Part shown: one piece after another, positions 6,237-14,754 of the stretch
How positions within the stretch are numbered: position 1 is the stretch's first letter
Layout of the letters: the number at the start of each line of letters is the position of its first letter
Assembly (NCBI GenBank): GCA_937952455.1
Contig: CALFYU010000407.1
Span: 1-21,206 of the forward strand
DNA: 21,206 bases
Reading direction: 5' to 3'
Source of the DNA: an uncultured Planctomycetaceae bacterium
GTDB taxonomy: Bacteria; Planctomycetota; Planctomycetia; Planctomycetales; Planctomycetaceae
The notes under the pieces: generated by a model
The model's database searches: none
Told to the model about the DNA's origin: nothing
The model's input: only the letters and a program-made list of their open reading frames with translations
Position numbers and translations under genes: made by a program

Positions 6237-8129
6237 TCAGTCTAGATACACTTGGTGCCAAATCTCGAATGTCAACAGCGCGAGTATGTGTTCGGAGTGA
6301 TCCGCGCGCTGTTGCATGTGGTCATCCATCAAAGCCGTCACCGCGTCAGCATCAAAATATCCCCGCCGCTCGATCCGTTCCCGCGACAAAACGTCCTCGA
6401 GCAACGGTTGCAGGCTCGAACGGAACCACCGGCTGATCGGCGTGCCGAAGCCTTGCTTCTTCTGCGTGATGATATTCTCCGGCAGCCGGCCCCGCATCGA
6501 CTCCTTGAAGATATGTTTCATGCCCCGCAGTCCGCGGAGCTTCAACGATGTGGGAATCCGTGCCGCCAATTCCACGAGCCGATAATCCAACAGCGGCACG
6601 CGGGCTTCCAATGAGACCGCCATGCTCATCTTGTCGGTGAACGCCAGCAAGCTGTCGACGAGGCTCGTCTTGAGGTCGGCGTACATCATGCGGTTCAGCG
6701 GATCGTTGCTGCTCGCCGCCTCGTAATAGTCGGCGACCTGCATCGATCGATGGTGCAGTTCCGCATCCGCCAATTCGCGCGACAAAATGCCGTGGCGTTG
6801 GCCATTATTATACACGCTGACGTACCCTTGGTAACGTTCGGCCGGGGGCAACTCCGCTTGCGAGGCGAATCCCCGGGCGTAGCGCAGCATCGATTTCACC
6901 GCCGAACCGCGGTCGACCGGCGCGCGGTTCAGCAGCGGCATTACCAGGCCCCGCCGCACCGCACCGGGCACCATCTGGTACATGCTTTGCAATCGCGGCC
7001 CCAGGTACCGGCGATATCCGGCGAAAATCTCGTCCCCGCCGACCCCCGACAAAATCACGGTGACCGTTTCCCGCGCCATTTTGCTCACCAGGTAGGTCAC
7101 CAGAAACGACGTGTCGGTAATCGGCTCGTCCAGGTGTTCAATCAACGGATACATCAACTCGGTGACGTTTGGCTCGACGACGATTTCGTGATGGTCGGTC
7201 TCGAACTTTTTGGCGATGACGGCCGCTTTGCCCAGTTCATTGTGGAACGCGTCTTTGCCGCCAAAGCCGATGGCATAGGTGGAAATCTTACCCACACCCA
7301 GTTCGTGCATCATGGCCACGATCGACGAGGAATCGAGTCCGCCCGATAGAAACGCGCCCAGCGGCACGTCGCTCATCAGTTGCAGCCGCACGGCATCGGC
7401 GAGCATTTCGCGCAATTCCTCGCACCACTCGTCGACGCTTTTTTCTTCGGTCTTGTAGCCCAGTTCCCAGAACTTCCAACTCTTCGATTCGCCCCGCTCG
7501 ATGACTAGACAGGTGGCCGGTTCCAGCTTGCGAATTCCCGCGAACATTGTCCGCGGGGCGGGGACGTAGCCGAATTGCAGGAAATCGAACAACGCCGCCT
7601 GGTCGAGCCGGGCGGTGACGCCGGGCACCTTGAGCAGCGCCTTGATCTCTGAGGCCCAGGCGATTTGTGCGCCGTCTTCGTAAATGTATAGCGGCTTGAT
7701 GCCGATGTGATCCCGCGCGATCATCACCCGCTGGCGTGTCCGGTCCAATACGGTGAACGCGAACATGCCGTTGAGGCGTTTGGGGAGGTCGTCCCCCCAT
7801 TGTTCGTAGCCGCGGACGAGGACTTCCGTATCGCTGTGTGAGTGGAAACGGTGCCCGTGGGCTTCCAATTCCTTGCGCAGTTCGCCGCAGTTGAAGATTT
7901 CGCCGTTGAACACGACCGCTACCGAGTGGTCGTCGTTGAACATTGGCTGATGCCCGCCGGCCAGGTCGATGATCGACAGCCGCCGCATGCCGATGCCCAC
8001 GTTGGCGTCGACGAACTGCCCTTGATCGTCCGGCCCGCGATGCACGATCGCATCGCACATCGCGCGAACGATCCCCTCATCCGCGGGGCGGTCTTTGTCT
8101 CGGTAATAGATGGCGGTGATGCCGCACAT
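6237..8129 (-). CDS. asnB: Asparagine-synthase-type amidotransferase 1 (exopolysaccharide-locus class)
   Basis: This 630-residue two-domain enzyme is longer than classical AsnB (about 550) and matches the size of the amidotransferases of exosortase loci. The N-terminal glutaminase domain has the nucleophile Cys2 in MCG, HRGPDD (30-35) and NGEIFN (75-80). The synthetase domain has the pyrophosphatase loop SGGLDSS (262-268) and SGVGGDE (361-367). In AsnB the third residue of the latter motif is Glu or Asp (E. coli Glu348, a proposed general base); here it is Val363, codon GTC at 7043-7041. In surface-glycan loci such enzymes are thought to amidate uronic acids, using glutamine as the nitrogen donor. 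That role is inferred from context here; free asparagine synthesis is the alternative. The GT2-B gene follows after 6 bases. Confidence 0.92.
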   Translation of the reverse strand: MCGITAIYYRDKDRPADEGIVRAMCDAIVHRGPDDQGQFVDANVGIGMRRLSIIDLAGGHQPMFNDDHSVAVVFNGEIFNCGELRKELEAHGHRFHSHSDTEVLVRGYEQWGDDLPKRLNGMFAFTVLDRTRQRVMIARDHIGIKPLYIYEDGAQIAWASEIKALLKVPGVTARLDQAALFDFLQFGYVPAPRTMFAGIRKLEPATCLVIERGESKSWKFWELGYKTEEKSVDEWCEELREMLADAVRLQLMSDVPLGAFLSGGLDSSSIVAMMHELGVGKISTYAIGFGGKDAFHNELGKAAVIAKKFETDHHEIVVEPNVTELMYPLIEHLDEPITDTSFLVTYLVSKMARETVTVILSGVGGDEIFAGYRRYLGPRLQSMYQMVPGAVRRGLVMPLLNRAPVDRGSAVKSMLRYARGFASQAELPPAERYQGYVSVYNNGQRHGILSRELADAELHHRSMQVADYYEAASSNDPLNRMMYADLKTSLVDSLLAFTDKMSMAVSLEARVPLLDYRLVELAARIPTSLKLRGLRGMKHIFKESMRGRLPENIITQKKQGFGTPISRWFRSSLQPLLEDVLSRERIERRGYFDADAVTALMDDHMQQRADHSEHILALLTFEIWHQVYLD

Positions 8130-8155
8130 AGACTAAAATATTCCTCACGACCCGC

Positions 8156-8175
8156 CTCGGACGTCGCTGTCCGAG
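8156..8175. other. Intergenic hairpin, 7-bp stem and 6-base loop
   Basis: CTCGGAC (8156-8162) and GTCCGAG (8169-8175) are perfect complements around a 6-base loop, in the 55-base gap between the GT4 stop and the amidotransferase 1 start. There is no T-run on the downstream (minus-strand) side, so it is not a standard intrinsic terminator. It could stabilise or process the mRNA or weaken read-through, or be chance. Confidence 0.3.
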
Positions 8176-8184
8176 CGAGCCGAC

Positions 8185-9465
8185 TCAGTTGTTGCTGCCG
8201 GTGGCTTGATCAAAAACGTCCGCGACCTTCCGCGCCGTCGTGCTCCAGTCGTGCGATTCCAAAATCCGCCGAATGCCCGGCCGGTCCCAATCGTGATCCA
8301 AGGCGGCGGCGATGCCGTCGGCTGCTGCGGACGCGGAGCGCTCGGCGAGAACTCGCCCCAAACGATCATCGGATAGTATCTCCGGAATGCCCCCCACCGG
8401 CGTGCCGATTGCCGGCAGGCCGCAGGCGAGTGCTTCCATCAGCACGTTGGGCGAACCCTCGCGGCCGGAGAGGATCGCGTACAAATCGGCCGCGCTGTAC
8501 CATGCCGACAATTCTTCATGCGGCCGCCGCCCGGTCAGATGCACGCGCCCTTCCAAACCGTGTTGGGCGATCTTGTCTTTTATAACGCCCGAATAGTCGT
8601 TGCCGTAGCGCGGAGCGCCGCCGACGATCACGGCGTGCAGTTTTGGATGTGATGTTTTCAGTTGTCCCACCGCGTCGACCAACAGGTGAAACCCCTTGTT
8701 TTCAAAAAGGTCACCGACGCTGATCACGATTTGTGCGTCGGCCGGCAAATCGAGTCGGTGGCGGGCTTCGTCGCGAGCCAGCGGTTGAAACTTGCGACAA
8801 TCGACGCCATTTCCGATCACCCGCGTGCGGTCGGGGTCGGCACCCAGGGAAATCATCTTGTCCGCAATCTCCCGGCTGACGCCCACGAGCTGGTCGGCGT
8901 TTTGCATTGCCCAGCGAATCTGATTTCCCACGACGGGCGCTTCGGGAAAGCGATGGATGTCTTCGCCCCGTCCGGTGATGACGACCGGTTTGCCGAACCG
9001 CTTTCCCAGTCGCGTGCCTACCACGCCGGCGGGATAGGCGAAGTGGGCGTCGATGATATCGAAGTCGAACTCACGTCGAATCCGCCGCGCCGCCTGTAGC
9101 ACACCGGGATACATCAGTTGAGACTGTAGATATCCGCCGACCTTGGGCAGCATCGGATAACGCGGCCGCACCACCGGCAACCCGTCGATTGTTTCTTTGG
9201 TGGGAACCTGCGACCAGTCGTACCAGCGGGACAGACGTTTGATCGGCGGGAAATAGGGAATTGGAGCAATCACGCGAACGTCGTAGCCGGGCAAAGCGGC
9301 GATGGCGCGGACCCGTTCCTTCACGAAGACGCCGAAGGTGGGCATCACCGACGAGGGAAACGAGGCGCTCAACACGAGAACCCGCCGCACGGGTCGGTCC
9401 GCGCCGGTCGTCTCGCCATCGGACGCCTGCTTGGTTTCAGAGATCGTGGCCGACTTGGACATCAT
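8185..9465 (-). CDS. GT4-family glycosyltransferase
   Basis: This soluble GT-B enzyme has 426 residues from ATG 9465. The N-terminal acceptor domain begins RVLVLSASFPSSVMPTFGVFV (about 28-48). IIDAHFAYPAG and ITGRGEDIH are typical of GT4 proteins of exopolysaccharide loci. The donor domain carries VGDLFENKGF and the nucleotide-sugar motif E-x7-E in GREGSPNVLMEALACG, with glutamates at about 336 and 344. Activity: retaining transfer of a sugar from a nucleotide donor in the cytoplasm; donor unknown. The TTG at 9492 would add nine residues without family support, so the ATG is preferred. The gene lies 34 bases after the heparinase-like gene and 55 before amidotransferase 1, making one transcription unit likely. 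Confidence 0.92.
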   Translation of the reverse strand: MMSKSATISETKQASDGETTGADRPVRRVLVLSASFPSSVMPTFGVFVKERVRAIAALPGYDVRVIAPIPYFPPIKRLSRWYDWSQVPTKETIDGLPVVRPRYPMLPKVGGYLQSQLMYPGVLQAARRIRREFDFDIIDAHFAYPAGVVGTRLGKRFGKPVVITGRGEDIHRFPEAPVVGNQIRWAMQNADQLVGVSREIADKMISLGADPDRTRVIGNGVDCRKFQPLARDEARHRLDLPADAQIVISVGDLFENKGFHLLVDAVGQLKTSHPKLHAVIVGGAPRYGNDYSGVIKDKIAQHGLEGRVHLTGRRPHEELSAWYSAADLYAILSGREGSPNVLMEALACGLPAIGTPVGGIPEILSDDRLGRVLAERSASAAADGIAAALDHDWDRPGIRRILESHDWSTTARKVADVFDQATGSNN

Positions 9466-9499
9466 TCGTTTTCTTAGGTCTTCCGCGTGCAAACGGGAT

Positions 9500-11686
9500 T
9501 TATGATGCGGGGCTCAACGCCTTTGCGTCGGTGAAAACGTTCCACGATCCGTCGCCTTCGAGAGGCCTCATGCCTGGAATCTCTGCGCCTGCCAAATACG
9601 TAACCTGCCGGCCGCCCAGTTCCAGTCGCCAGACGACGTCGGTGCCTTGTTGCATTTCGTCGTCTATGGACAAGCCGGTTGCCGGTGTGCCATCGGGGGG
9701 ACAAGACAGGGTCTGTTCGCCGACGCGAACCTCTAACGGCAGCGGGTGGTTGCCGAAATAAGTGACGACCAGTGCCCGTTCGCTCGCCGGTAACTCATGT
9801 CGGATTCGCCGGCCTTTCTTATGGATGCCATAGCCCGGCGCGAACCAAGCGACCGCGTCGCCGTCATCAGCTTCATCGATGGTGGTCGTGATTGCGGTGG
9901 CATCGGTCCAAACTTGCGGCGCGTGGTCTTCGTCTCCAAGCTGCCAATACCAGCGGATTGATCGCGGGTGATCGGTCACGATGTGATCGGCAATCCAGAC
10001 GCCCCGTCCGGGGATGGCCAATACGTAGCGTTCGATCGTTGTGTTGGCGGCCCACTCAGCTCGGCCGCGCATCAGCCAGGCTTCCGGCGCGAGCCGCACA
10101 TCCAAGCTCGGCGTTGGGGCGACGTGCGACCACGCCAGTCGTCCGGCTCGTTTGGCGACGTCGACACCCTCGACCGACAACGTGTTATGTGCCGCCGGTG
10201 ACCGAAAGTGACCGACCCACGCATCGTCACCAAAATAAAACGGCATGCCGGGGTCAATCAGCACGTCTTGCCCTTGATGGTGATACAAAATCTGCAAAGT
10301 GGCCGCGTGAACGTGTGCGGGGGAGGGAGTTGCATCGGCATGCAAACCATCCCCCAACGGTCCGGCGTCGAAGCAGATCCAGTCTTGATGGGAGCGGGCG
10401 ATGGCGTACCCCGCATCCGGTAGAATGCACGCGGATGTCACTGTCCCCGTCTCGCGGGCGGCGAATGCTTCGTGTGCTTTGCACCCCAAGAGCCAGAATG
10501 CTTCTTCGGAAAAGGTCTCGTCCGACGGCAAAAGCTCCGCGTCATCGAACAACGCCGCACCCAGAATACAGAGCGAATCGAACCGCCAGAAATCGTCGTG
10601 ATGCACAGGAATGGCCCGGGCGGAATCGACGTCACCGATCGCCGGCCAGCGCCCGCCGGGTTGCCGGAATGCCAAGCCGGCATGAAAAGCGCGGTGGACG
10701 GTCCGCTCCAACTCGGTCAGCGGTTCATCCGCGTCGCGGGCAGCAGCAATCGCCAGCGACATGAAGCCGAGAGTATAGAAGTGGTAACCGGTCGCTTGCT
10801 CGACGCAGAAGCCGTCTGCGTAGAACTGTCGCGGACCATGTTCGGATAGCACGCGATGTCCCAGGCGTCGCCAACGGTCCGCTCCCTCCGTCCCGGTCAG
10901 GGCGCAGCCGATGAGATATAATCCCGCCGCCTCGCCAACAAGGTGGTTATAGGGGCTGGAGTAATAGGACAGATGATGCTCGATGTATTCGGCCTGTTCG
11001 CGGAGGCTGCCGGTGATTGCGGCAAAATCGTCCGGCTGCCAGCCATCCCAATCGGCCAATGTGGCAATCGTCCAAATCCAAGAGATGCCCCGCATTGCCA
11101 ATTCCAGCGAACTGGTCCAATGCACTCCCTCATAGATACGATTGTCGGCAATCCAACCCAGGAGCAACTTGCGGGCGAGTTCGGCACATTGCGTTTGTTC
11201 ACCGAACTGCCACGCCCGTGCTAACTCAACCAGATATTGATGGCGGCCCAACTCCCAAACGTATTTGACATCGACCTCGCCGCCCAAATCGTACAGCGAC
11301 AGGTCGGCGTAGAATTGTTTGGGAAATACATAATCGGTGCGGGGGTCTGCGTGCCAGTTAGCGATTTGGGCAACGTCGACCGAATATCCCAACAGCGGCC
11401 ATTGTCCGGAAAGGAGCAACTGCGCACGGTTGGCAGCGGCCGCGGCGAGGCGCGCGTGGTCATCCGGTCGTTCGGCTTTGAGTCGCTGTTGTTCCTTGCT
11501 GCGGGTTCCCGGTACCAGTGCTCGACACAGGTTGCTCAGATCGGCGGCAACGACGTCCCCTGCCGTCGTTCTTCGTCGGTCGTACGATTTCCTTTCGCGT
11601 CGGACGCGGAGTTTCTCCGCAATGCGGCAGCGAATTTCTTTCGCCGGCATTTTGCGGAGCTTTTGGAATTGATAGGCCAAATTCAT
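9500..11686 (-). CDS. Heparinase II/III-like polysaccharide lyase
   Basis: This 728-residue protein has an N-terminal alpha/alpha-toroid domain, including KYVWELGRHQYL (about 141-152), SPYNHLVGEAAGLYL (about 244-258) and VEQATGYHFY (about 295-304). The C-terminal beta domain is of the heparinase II/III kind, with HVHAATL (458-464), IDPGMPFYFG (477-486) and FRSPAAHNTLSVEG (494-507). Family enzymes cleave acidic polysaccharides by beta-elimination, using Tyr and His. The usual HxHAD-L motif reads HVHAATL here, with an extra GLHADATPSPA just before it. I see no signal peptide, so it may act in the cytoplasm or be exported by another route. ATG 11686 is preferred to TTG 11728, which overlaps the upstream gene. 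Lyases sit inside many exopolysaccharide loci, where they may trim or release polymer. A structural, inactive role is possible. Confidence 0.88.
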   Translation of the reverse strand: MNLAYQFQKLRKMPAKEIRCRIAEKLRVRRERKSYDRRRTTAGDVVAADLSNLCRALVPGTRSKEQQRLKAERPDDHARLAAAAANRAQLLLSGQWPLLGYSVDVAQIANWHADPRTDYVFPKQFYADLSLYDLGGEVDVKYVWELGRHQYLVELARAWQFGEQTQCAELARKLLLGWIADNRIYEGVHWTSSLELAMRGISWIWTIATLADWDGWQPDDFAAITGSLREQAEYIEHHLSYYSSPYNHLVGEAAGLYLIGCALTGTEGADRWRRLGHRVLSEHGPRQFYADGFCVEQATGYHFYTLGFMSLAIAAARDADEPLTELERTVHRAFHAGLAFRQPGGRWPAIGDVDSARAIPVHHDDFWRFDSLCILGAALFDDAELLPSDETFSEEAFWLLGCKAHEAFAARETGTVTSACILPDAGYAIARSHQDWICFDAGPLGDGLHADATPSPAHVHAATLQILYHHQGQDVLIDPGMPFYFGDDAWVGHFRSPAAHNTLSVEGVDVAKRAGRLAWSHVAPTPSLDVRLAPEAWLMRGRAEWAANTTIERYVLAIPGRGVWIADHIVTDHPRSIRWYWQLGDEDHAPQVWTDATAITTTIDEADDGDAVAWFAPGYGIHKKGRRIRHELPASERALVVTYFGNHPLPLEVRVGEQTLSCPPDGTPATGLSIDDEMQQGTDVVWRLELGGRQVTYLAGAEIPGMRPLEGDGSWNVFTDAKALSPAS

Positions 11687-11711
11687 TCTCAATCTGTTCC
11701 GGTGCAGAGTT

Positions 11712-13589
11712 CTACGTGGCTGCGGCAAGCGGCGTCAAAGCCTTGTGATGACGCCACCATCTTGCAAAAAACAGAAACCGCCAGAGTTGGCTTTTGCGGT
11801 TTCTCGCTCCGCTCCAATGTTCGTTGGCCCATCCTTGGACCTCGTTCATGCGAAAGATTCCGGTTTCCGCTAGTTCGCTATCATGCAGGACGTCAGACAG
11901 CATCGACTTGAGTTCGCCGCGGAACCACTTTTCCAGCGGAATGGAGAACCCTCGCTTGCGCGGGCGCAGCACTTCATCTGGCAAGTCTTTAGCAAAAACG
12001 TCCTTCAGGATCTTCTTTGTAACTCCGTTGTGGATCTTCATGTCGACCGGCAACCGCGCGGCGAATTCGGCCAGGCGATAGTCCATAAAGGGCGATCGCA
12101 CTTCGAGTGAGTGCGCCATGCTCATGCGGTCGACCTTCGTCAATATGTCGCCGGGCAGGTAGTAGTGCGTGTCCAAATAGGTGTACGGCGCCAGGGCATC
12201 CCTTCGATCGGCGGCGTCTAAGCAGGGAGACAAGAGATCGTACGTTGCGCTGGGCGATATGCCGTCCAGGAAATCTTCCGCAAGAATGTCGCGTGCTTCC
12301 AGCTCATTGGTGCCGACGACAAACCACTCGTCGTTTGTCATACCCAGGCTGCGAAAGTATCGTCTGCCGGGAGCCGTTCGCGGCAATGCGCGTTGCAGAG
12401 ATCGACCGGCGGGGCCCGCGATCTTTCGAAAGGCCGCTGAACGTGTGCGACGCTGGAGAATGTCCTGATACCGGCGGTATCCACCGAAAGCCTCGTCTCC
12501 CCCGTCACCGGCAAGCGCGACCGTCACATGTTGTCGCGTCAATTTCGACACCAAGTAGGTGGGAACGGATGAGGAATCGCCGAACGGCTCGTCAAACGCG
12601 CACACGAGATCGTCGATCAGATCAATCGCGGACGGTCGCGCCGTCAGTTCGTGATGGTCCGTGCCGTAGCGCTGAGCCACCGACCGGGCGAACTCTCGTT
12701 CACTGAACTCCGGCTCGTCAAAATCGATGTAAAACGTCTTCACGGGCGACGAACTTTGTTGTGCCATGAGAGCGACGGTGACGCTCGAATCAATGCCGCC
12801 GCTGAGAAAAGCGCCGAAGGGCACGTCGCTGATCATGCGTAGCCTGACGGCATCGGCAAGCAGCAAACGTAGCTGGTCCTGGCGCTCGGACGCGGGCACG
12901 GTGAAGTCGACTTGAGTCGGCAGCGACCAATAGCGGTCGATCGCCATTTTCCCGTTTTCCACAACGATTCGCGAAGCGGGCGGCAATTGTCGGATGTTGG
13001 CATAGACTGAATGCGGCTGTGGAATGTACCCCAACACGAAATAGTGATAGATCGCTGTGTGGTCCAGGTCTTGCATCAATTCTGGAAAGACCTGCAGGCA
13101 TTTCAGCTCAGAGCCGAAGACCAGGCCGTCCCGCGTCCAGGCATAATACAGCGGTTTTTGTCCCAAGCGGTCCCTGGCAATCACGAGTCGCCTGCGAGAC
13201 TGGTCCCAAAGGGCAAATGCGAACATGCCGTTTAGGTGCTCGACCAAGTCAGGGCCGTATTCTTCATAAAGATAGACCAGGACTTCCGTGTCGGAGCCTG
13301 TGGCAAACTTGTGCCCCTTCTTAACGAGGTCGTCGCGTATTGACTGAAAGTTGTAGATTTCTCCATTCATGACGACAGAGATCGTGCCATCTTCATTGAA
13401 AATTGGCTGCGATCCGGACTGCAAGTCGATAATACTCAGCCGGCGCATCCCCAGCCCGACCGGTCCTTCGACGTACGTACCTTCGTCGTCGGGTCCTCGA
13501 TGAACAATCGTGTCGCACATGTGCTTGAGCATTTCGGACGACGCCGGACGGTCCGTCCGCGTAAAGCACATCCCGCAAATTCCACACAT
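11712..13589 (-). CDS. asnB: Asparagine-synthase-type amidotransferase 2
   Basis: This 625-residue enzyme has the same two-domain plan as amidotransferase 1 but is clearly diverged. The glutaminase part has Cys2, HRGPDDEG (30-37) and NGEIYN (75-80). The synthetase part has SGGIDSS (263-269) and AGDGGDE (360-366), with the acidic residue Asp362 present at the position where amidotransferase 1 has Val. All core residues I can check are therefore intact. It follows the sulfotransferase after a 130-base gap and is 25 bases upstream of the heparinase-like gene. No Shine-Dalgarno is visible before ATG 13589, but the start is fixed by the need for Cys at position 2. Likely role is glutamine-dependent amidation, of a glycan carboxylate by context (inference), or general asparagine synthesis. 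Confidence 0.92.
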   Translation of the reverse strand: MCGICGMCFTRTDRPASSEMLKHMCDTIVHRGPDDEGTYVEGPVGLGMRRLSIIDLQSGSQPIFNEDGTISVVMNGEIYNFQSIRDDLVKKGHKFATGSDTEVLVYLYEEYGPDLVEHLNGMFAFALWDQSRRRLVIARDRLGQKPLYYAWTRDGLVFGSELKCLQVFPELMQDLDHTAIYHYFVLGYIPQPHSVYANIRQLPPASRIVVENGKMAIDRYWSLPTQVDFTVPASERQDQLRLLLADAVRLRMISDVPFGAFLSGGIDSSVTVALMAQQSSSPVKTFYIDFDEPEFSEREFARSVAQRYGTDHHELTARPSAIDLIDDLVCAFDEPFGDSSSVPTYLVSKLTRQHVTVALAGDGGDEAFGGYRRYQDILQRRTRSAAFRKIAGPAGRSLQRALPRTAPGRRYFRSLGMTNDEWFVVGTNELEARDILAEDFLDGISPSATYDLLSPCLDAADRRDALAPYTYLDTHYYLPGDILTKVDRMSMAHSLEVRSPFMDYRLAEFAARLPVDMKIHNGVTKKILKDVFAKDLPDEVLRPRKRGFSIPLEKWFRGELKSMLSDVLHDSELAETGIFRMNEVQGWANEHWSGARNRKSQLWRFLFFARWWRHHKALTPLAAAT

Positions 13590-13682
13590 AACTGCACTAT
13601 CGAATAAGAATGATGACGAAGATTGTCTACAAAAAGTCAGCCGATCTCAGATGAAGTCCGTCAGCCACCGCATAGCCCACTT

Positions 13683-13697
13683 GCGGCACAAAGCCGC
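13683..13697. other. Small intergenic hairpin between sulfotransferase and amidotransferase 2
   Basis: GCGGC and GCCGC flank a 5-base loop in the 130-base gap 13590-13719. No U-tract follows on the minus strand. Nothing else recognisable is in this gap, so a terminator is not supported. Confidence 0.2.
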
Positions 13698-13719
13698 GAG
13701 CCGTGTGGCAACGGAATGG

Positions 13720-14700
13720 TCATGCATATCCCAATTCTCGATTCAGTTCTCCAGCCACGCGCAAGGCGCGGTCGACTTCGTCTGGTGACAGGCCTTCTCG
13801 CCACTTTTCATTGAGTTCGATCCGCAATTCTCCTCCCAGGCGCATACTGTTGCCGAGGATGTGGTGTTGTGTTGCATCGATCGTCTCTGGCGGCGCTTCC
13901 GGCGGGACGCCAAGGTGTTCGTGGATTTTAGCCAGCCATTCGACGGGCTCCGCGCAGAGATCCTCATACTTGACGGTCAGGACCTGTAATTCCGGCGACT
14001 GCCGGAAAAAACGCAGCGCGTTTGTGTGAAAGTCCAACCAGCGGCGCGACATGGATTCGATCGGCGTGCCCTTTCGCTTTCCGTGAAAAGCGAAGGCTCG
14101 TACGTCGCGTACGAAATAAATGACCCGGAGGTCGTATTTGTTATAGCGCATTAGGCGCAGCAAGCGATCAATGCCCTTGGAGGTGTCGAAAAACACGCGC
14201 GCGTTCGCCAGGTCGACGGCGGTCCGCACGAAGTCAAAATTGGCCTCATTAATGCGCGCAATCCGCTGATTGTGAAACGGTAGCCAGCGGTCAGCCGAAA
14301 CACTCAGGTACTGTCGAACTCGATTCGACGACTCGGCGTGCAATAACTTGTGCAAAGCCGGATTGAGGTAGCGAAAATCGTTGTTCCATTCGTCGATCGA
14401 GAAACACGAACCGGACTGGGCAAGCCGATCGCTGATTTGTTGCCAAAAGCTGCACTCATAAAGCGGTGCCCCGCAACTACATTTCATCGTGCGGGCTCCG
14501 TTTTGGCGGGCCTTGCGGTTCGGAGACGTTTCTCCCACACTGACAACCTGGGAGTGGCAATCCATCAGAAACGCCATCAGTGTGGAACCGCAGTAACTCG
14601 TGCCGACCAGGTATCCGATCGGCTGGGCCTGCGTGCTGACTTCAGTGGTCACCATGTTAATGCCTGATTGAGTGGACATGTTAAAAAAGCCGCAATTCAT
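13720..14700 (-). CDS. PAPS-dependent sulfotransferase family protein
   Basis: This protein of up to 326 residues has the two cofactor sites of sulfotransferases. The 5'-phosphosulfate loop is GYLVGTSYCGSTLMAFLMD (about 29-47), and the 3'-phosphate site is VIYFVRDVRAF (193-203), followed by VKYEDL (243-248). KCSCG (73-77) and ECSFW (82-86) give a Cys cluster seen in a bacterial subgroup of the family. No membrane helix is visible. Expected reaction: transfer of sulfate from PAPS to a hydroxyl or amine, here probably on the cluster's glycan (inference). ATG 14700 is the first start; Met8 (14679) and Met16 (14655) are also possible because the first 25 residues look unstructured and no start has a strong ribosome binding site. 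It lies between the polymerase/ligase-like gene and amidotransferase 2. Confidence 0.87.
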   Translation of the reverse strand: MNCGFFNMSTQSGINMVTTEVSTQAQPIGYLVGTSYCGSTLMAFLMDCHSQVVSVGETSPNRKARQNGARTMKCSCGAPLYECSFWQQISDRLAQSGSCFSIDEWNNDFRYLNPALHKLLHAESSNRVRQYLSVSADRWLPFHNQRIARINEANFDFVRTAVDLANARVFFDTSKGIDRLLRLMRYNKYDLRVIYFVRDVRAFAFHGKRKGTPIESMSRRWLDFHTNALRFFRQSPELQVLTVKYEDLCAEPVEWLAKIHEHLGVPPEAPPETIDATQHHILGNSMRLGGELRIELNEKWREGLSPDEVDRALRVAGELNRELGYA

Positions 14701-14754
14701 CCGTAGGAGCCGTTGCGATTCCGTCGGACGTTAAAGTGCGAAAAGCACATGACG

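Noticed and set aside
7842..8585. Plus-strand open frame of 247 codons
   Set aside because: Covers parts of two motif-bearing minus-strand genes and their gap; composition is that of a shadow frame.
9892..10764. Plus-strand open frame of 290 codons
   Set aside because: Antisense to the heparinase-like gene; very Arg-rich and without a domain, so a shadow frame.
11687..11728. N-terminal extension of the heparinase-like gene to TTG 11728
   Set aside because: The added residues are basic and unlike the family, and the extension overlaps amidotransferase 2, whereas ATG 11686 leaves a normal 25-base gap.
13683..13697. Hairpin considered as an intrinsic terminator
   Set aside because: The stem is only 5 bp and no run of U follows on the transcribed strand; downstream genes continue in the same direction.
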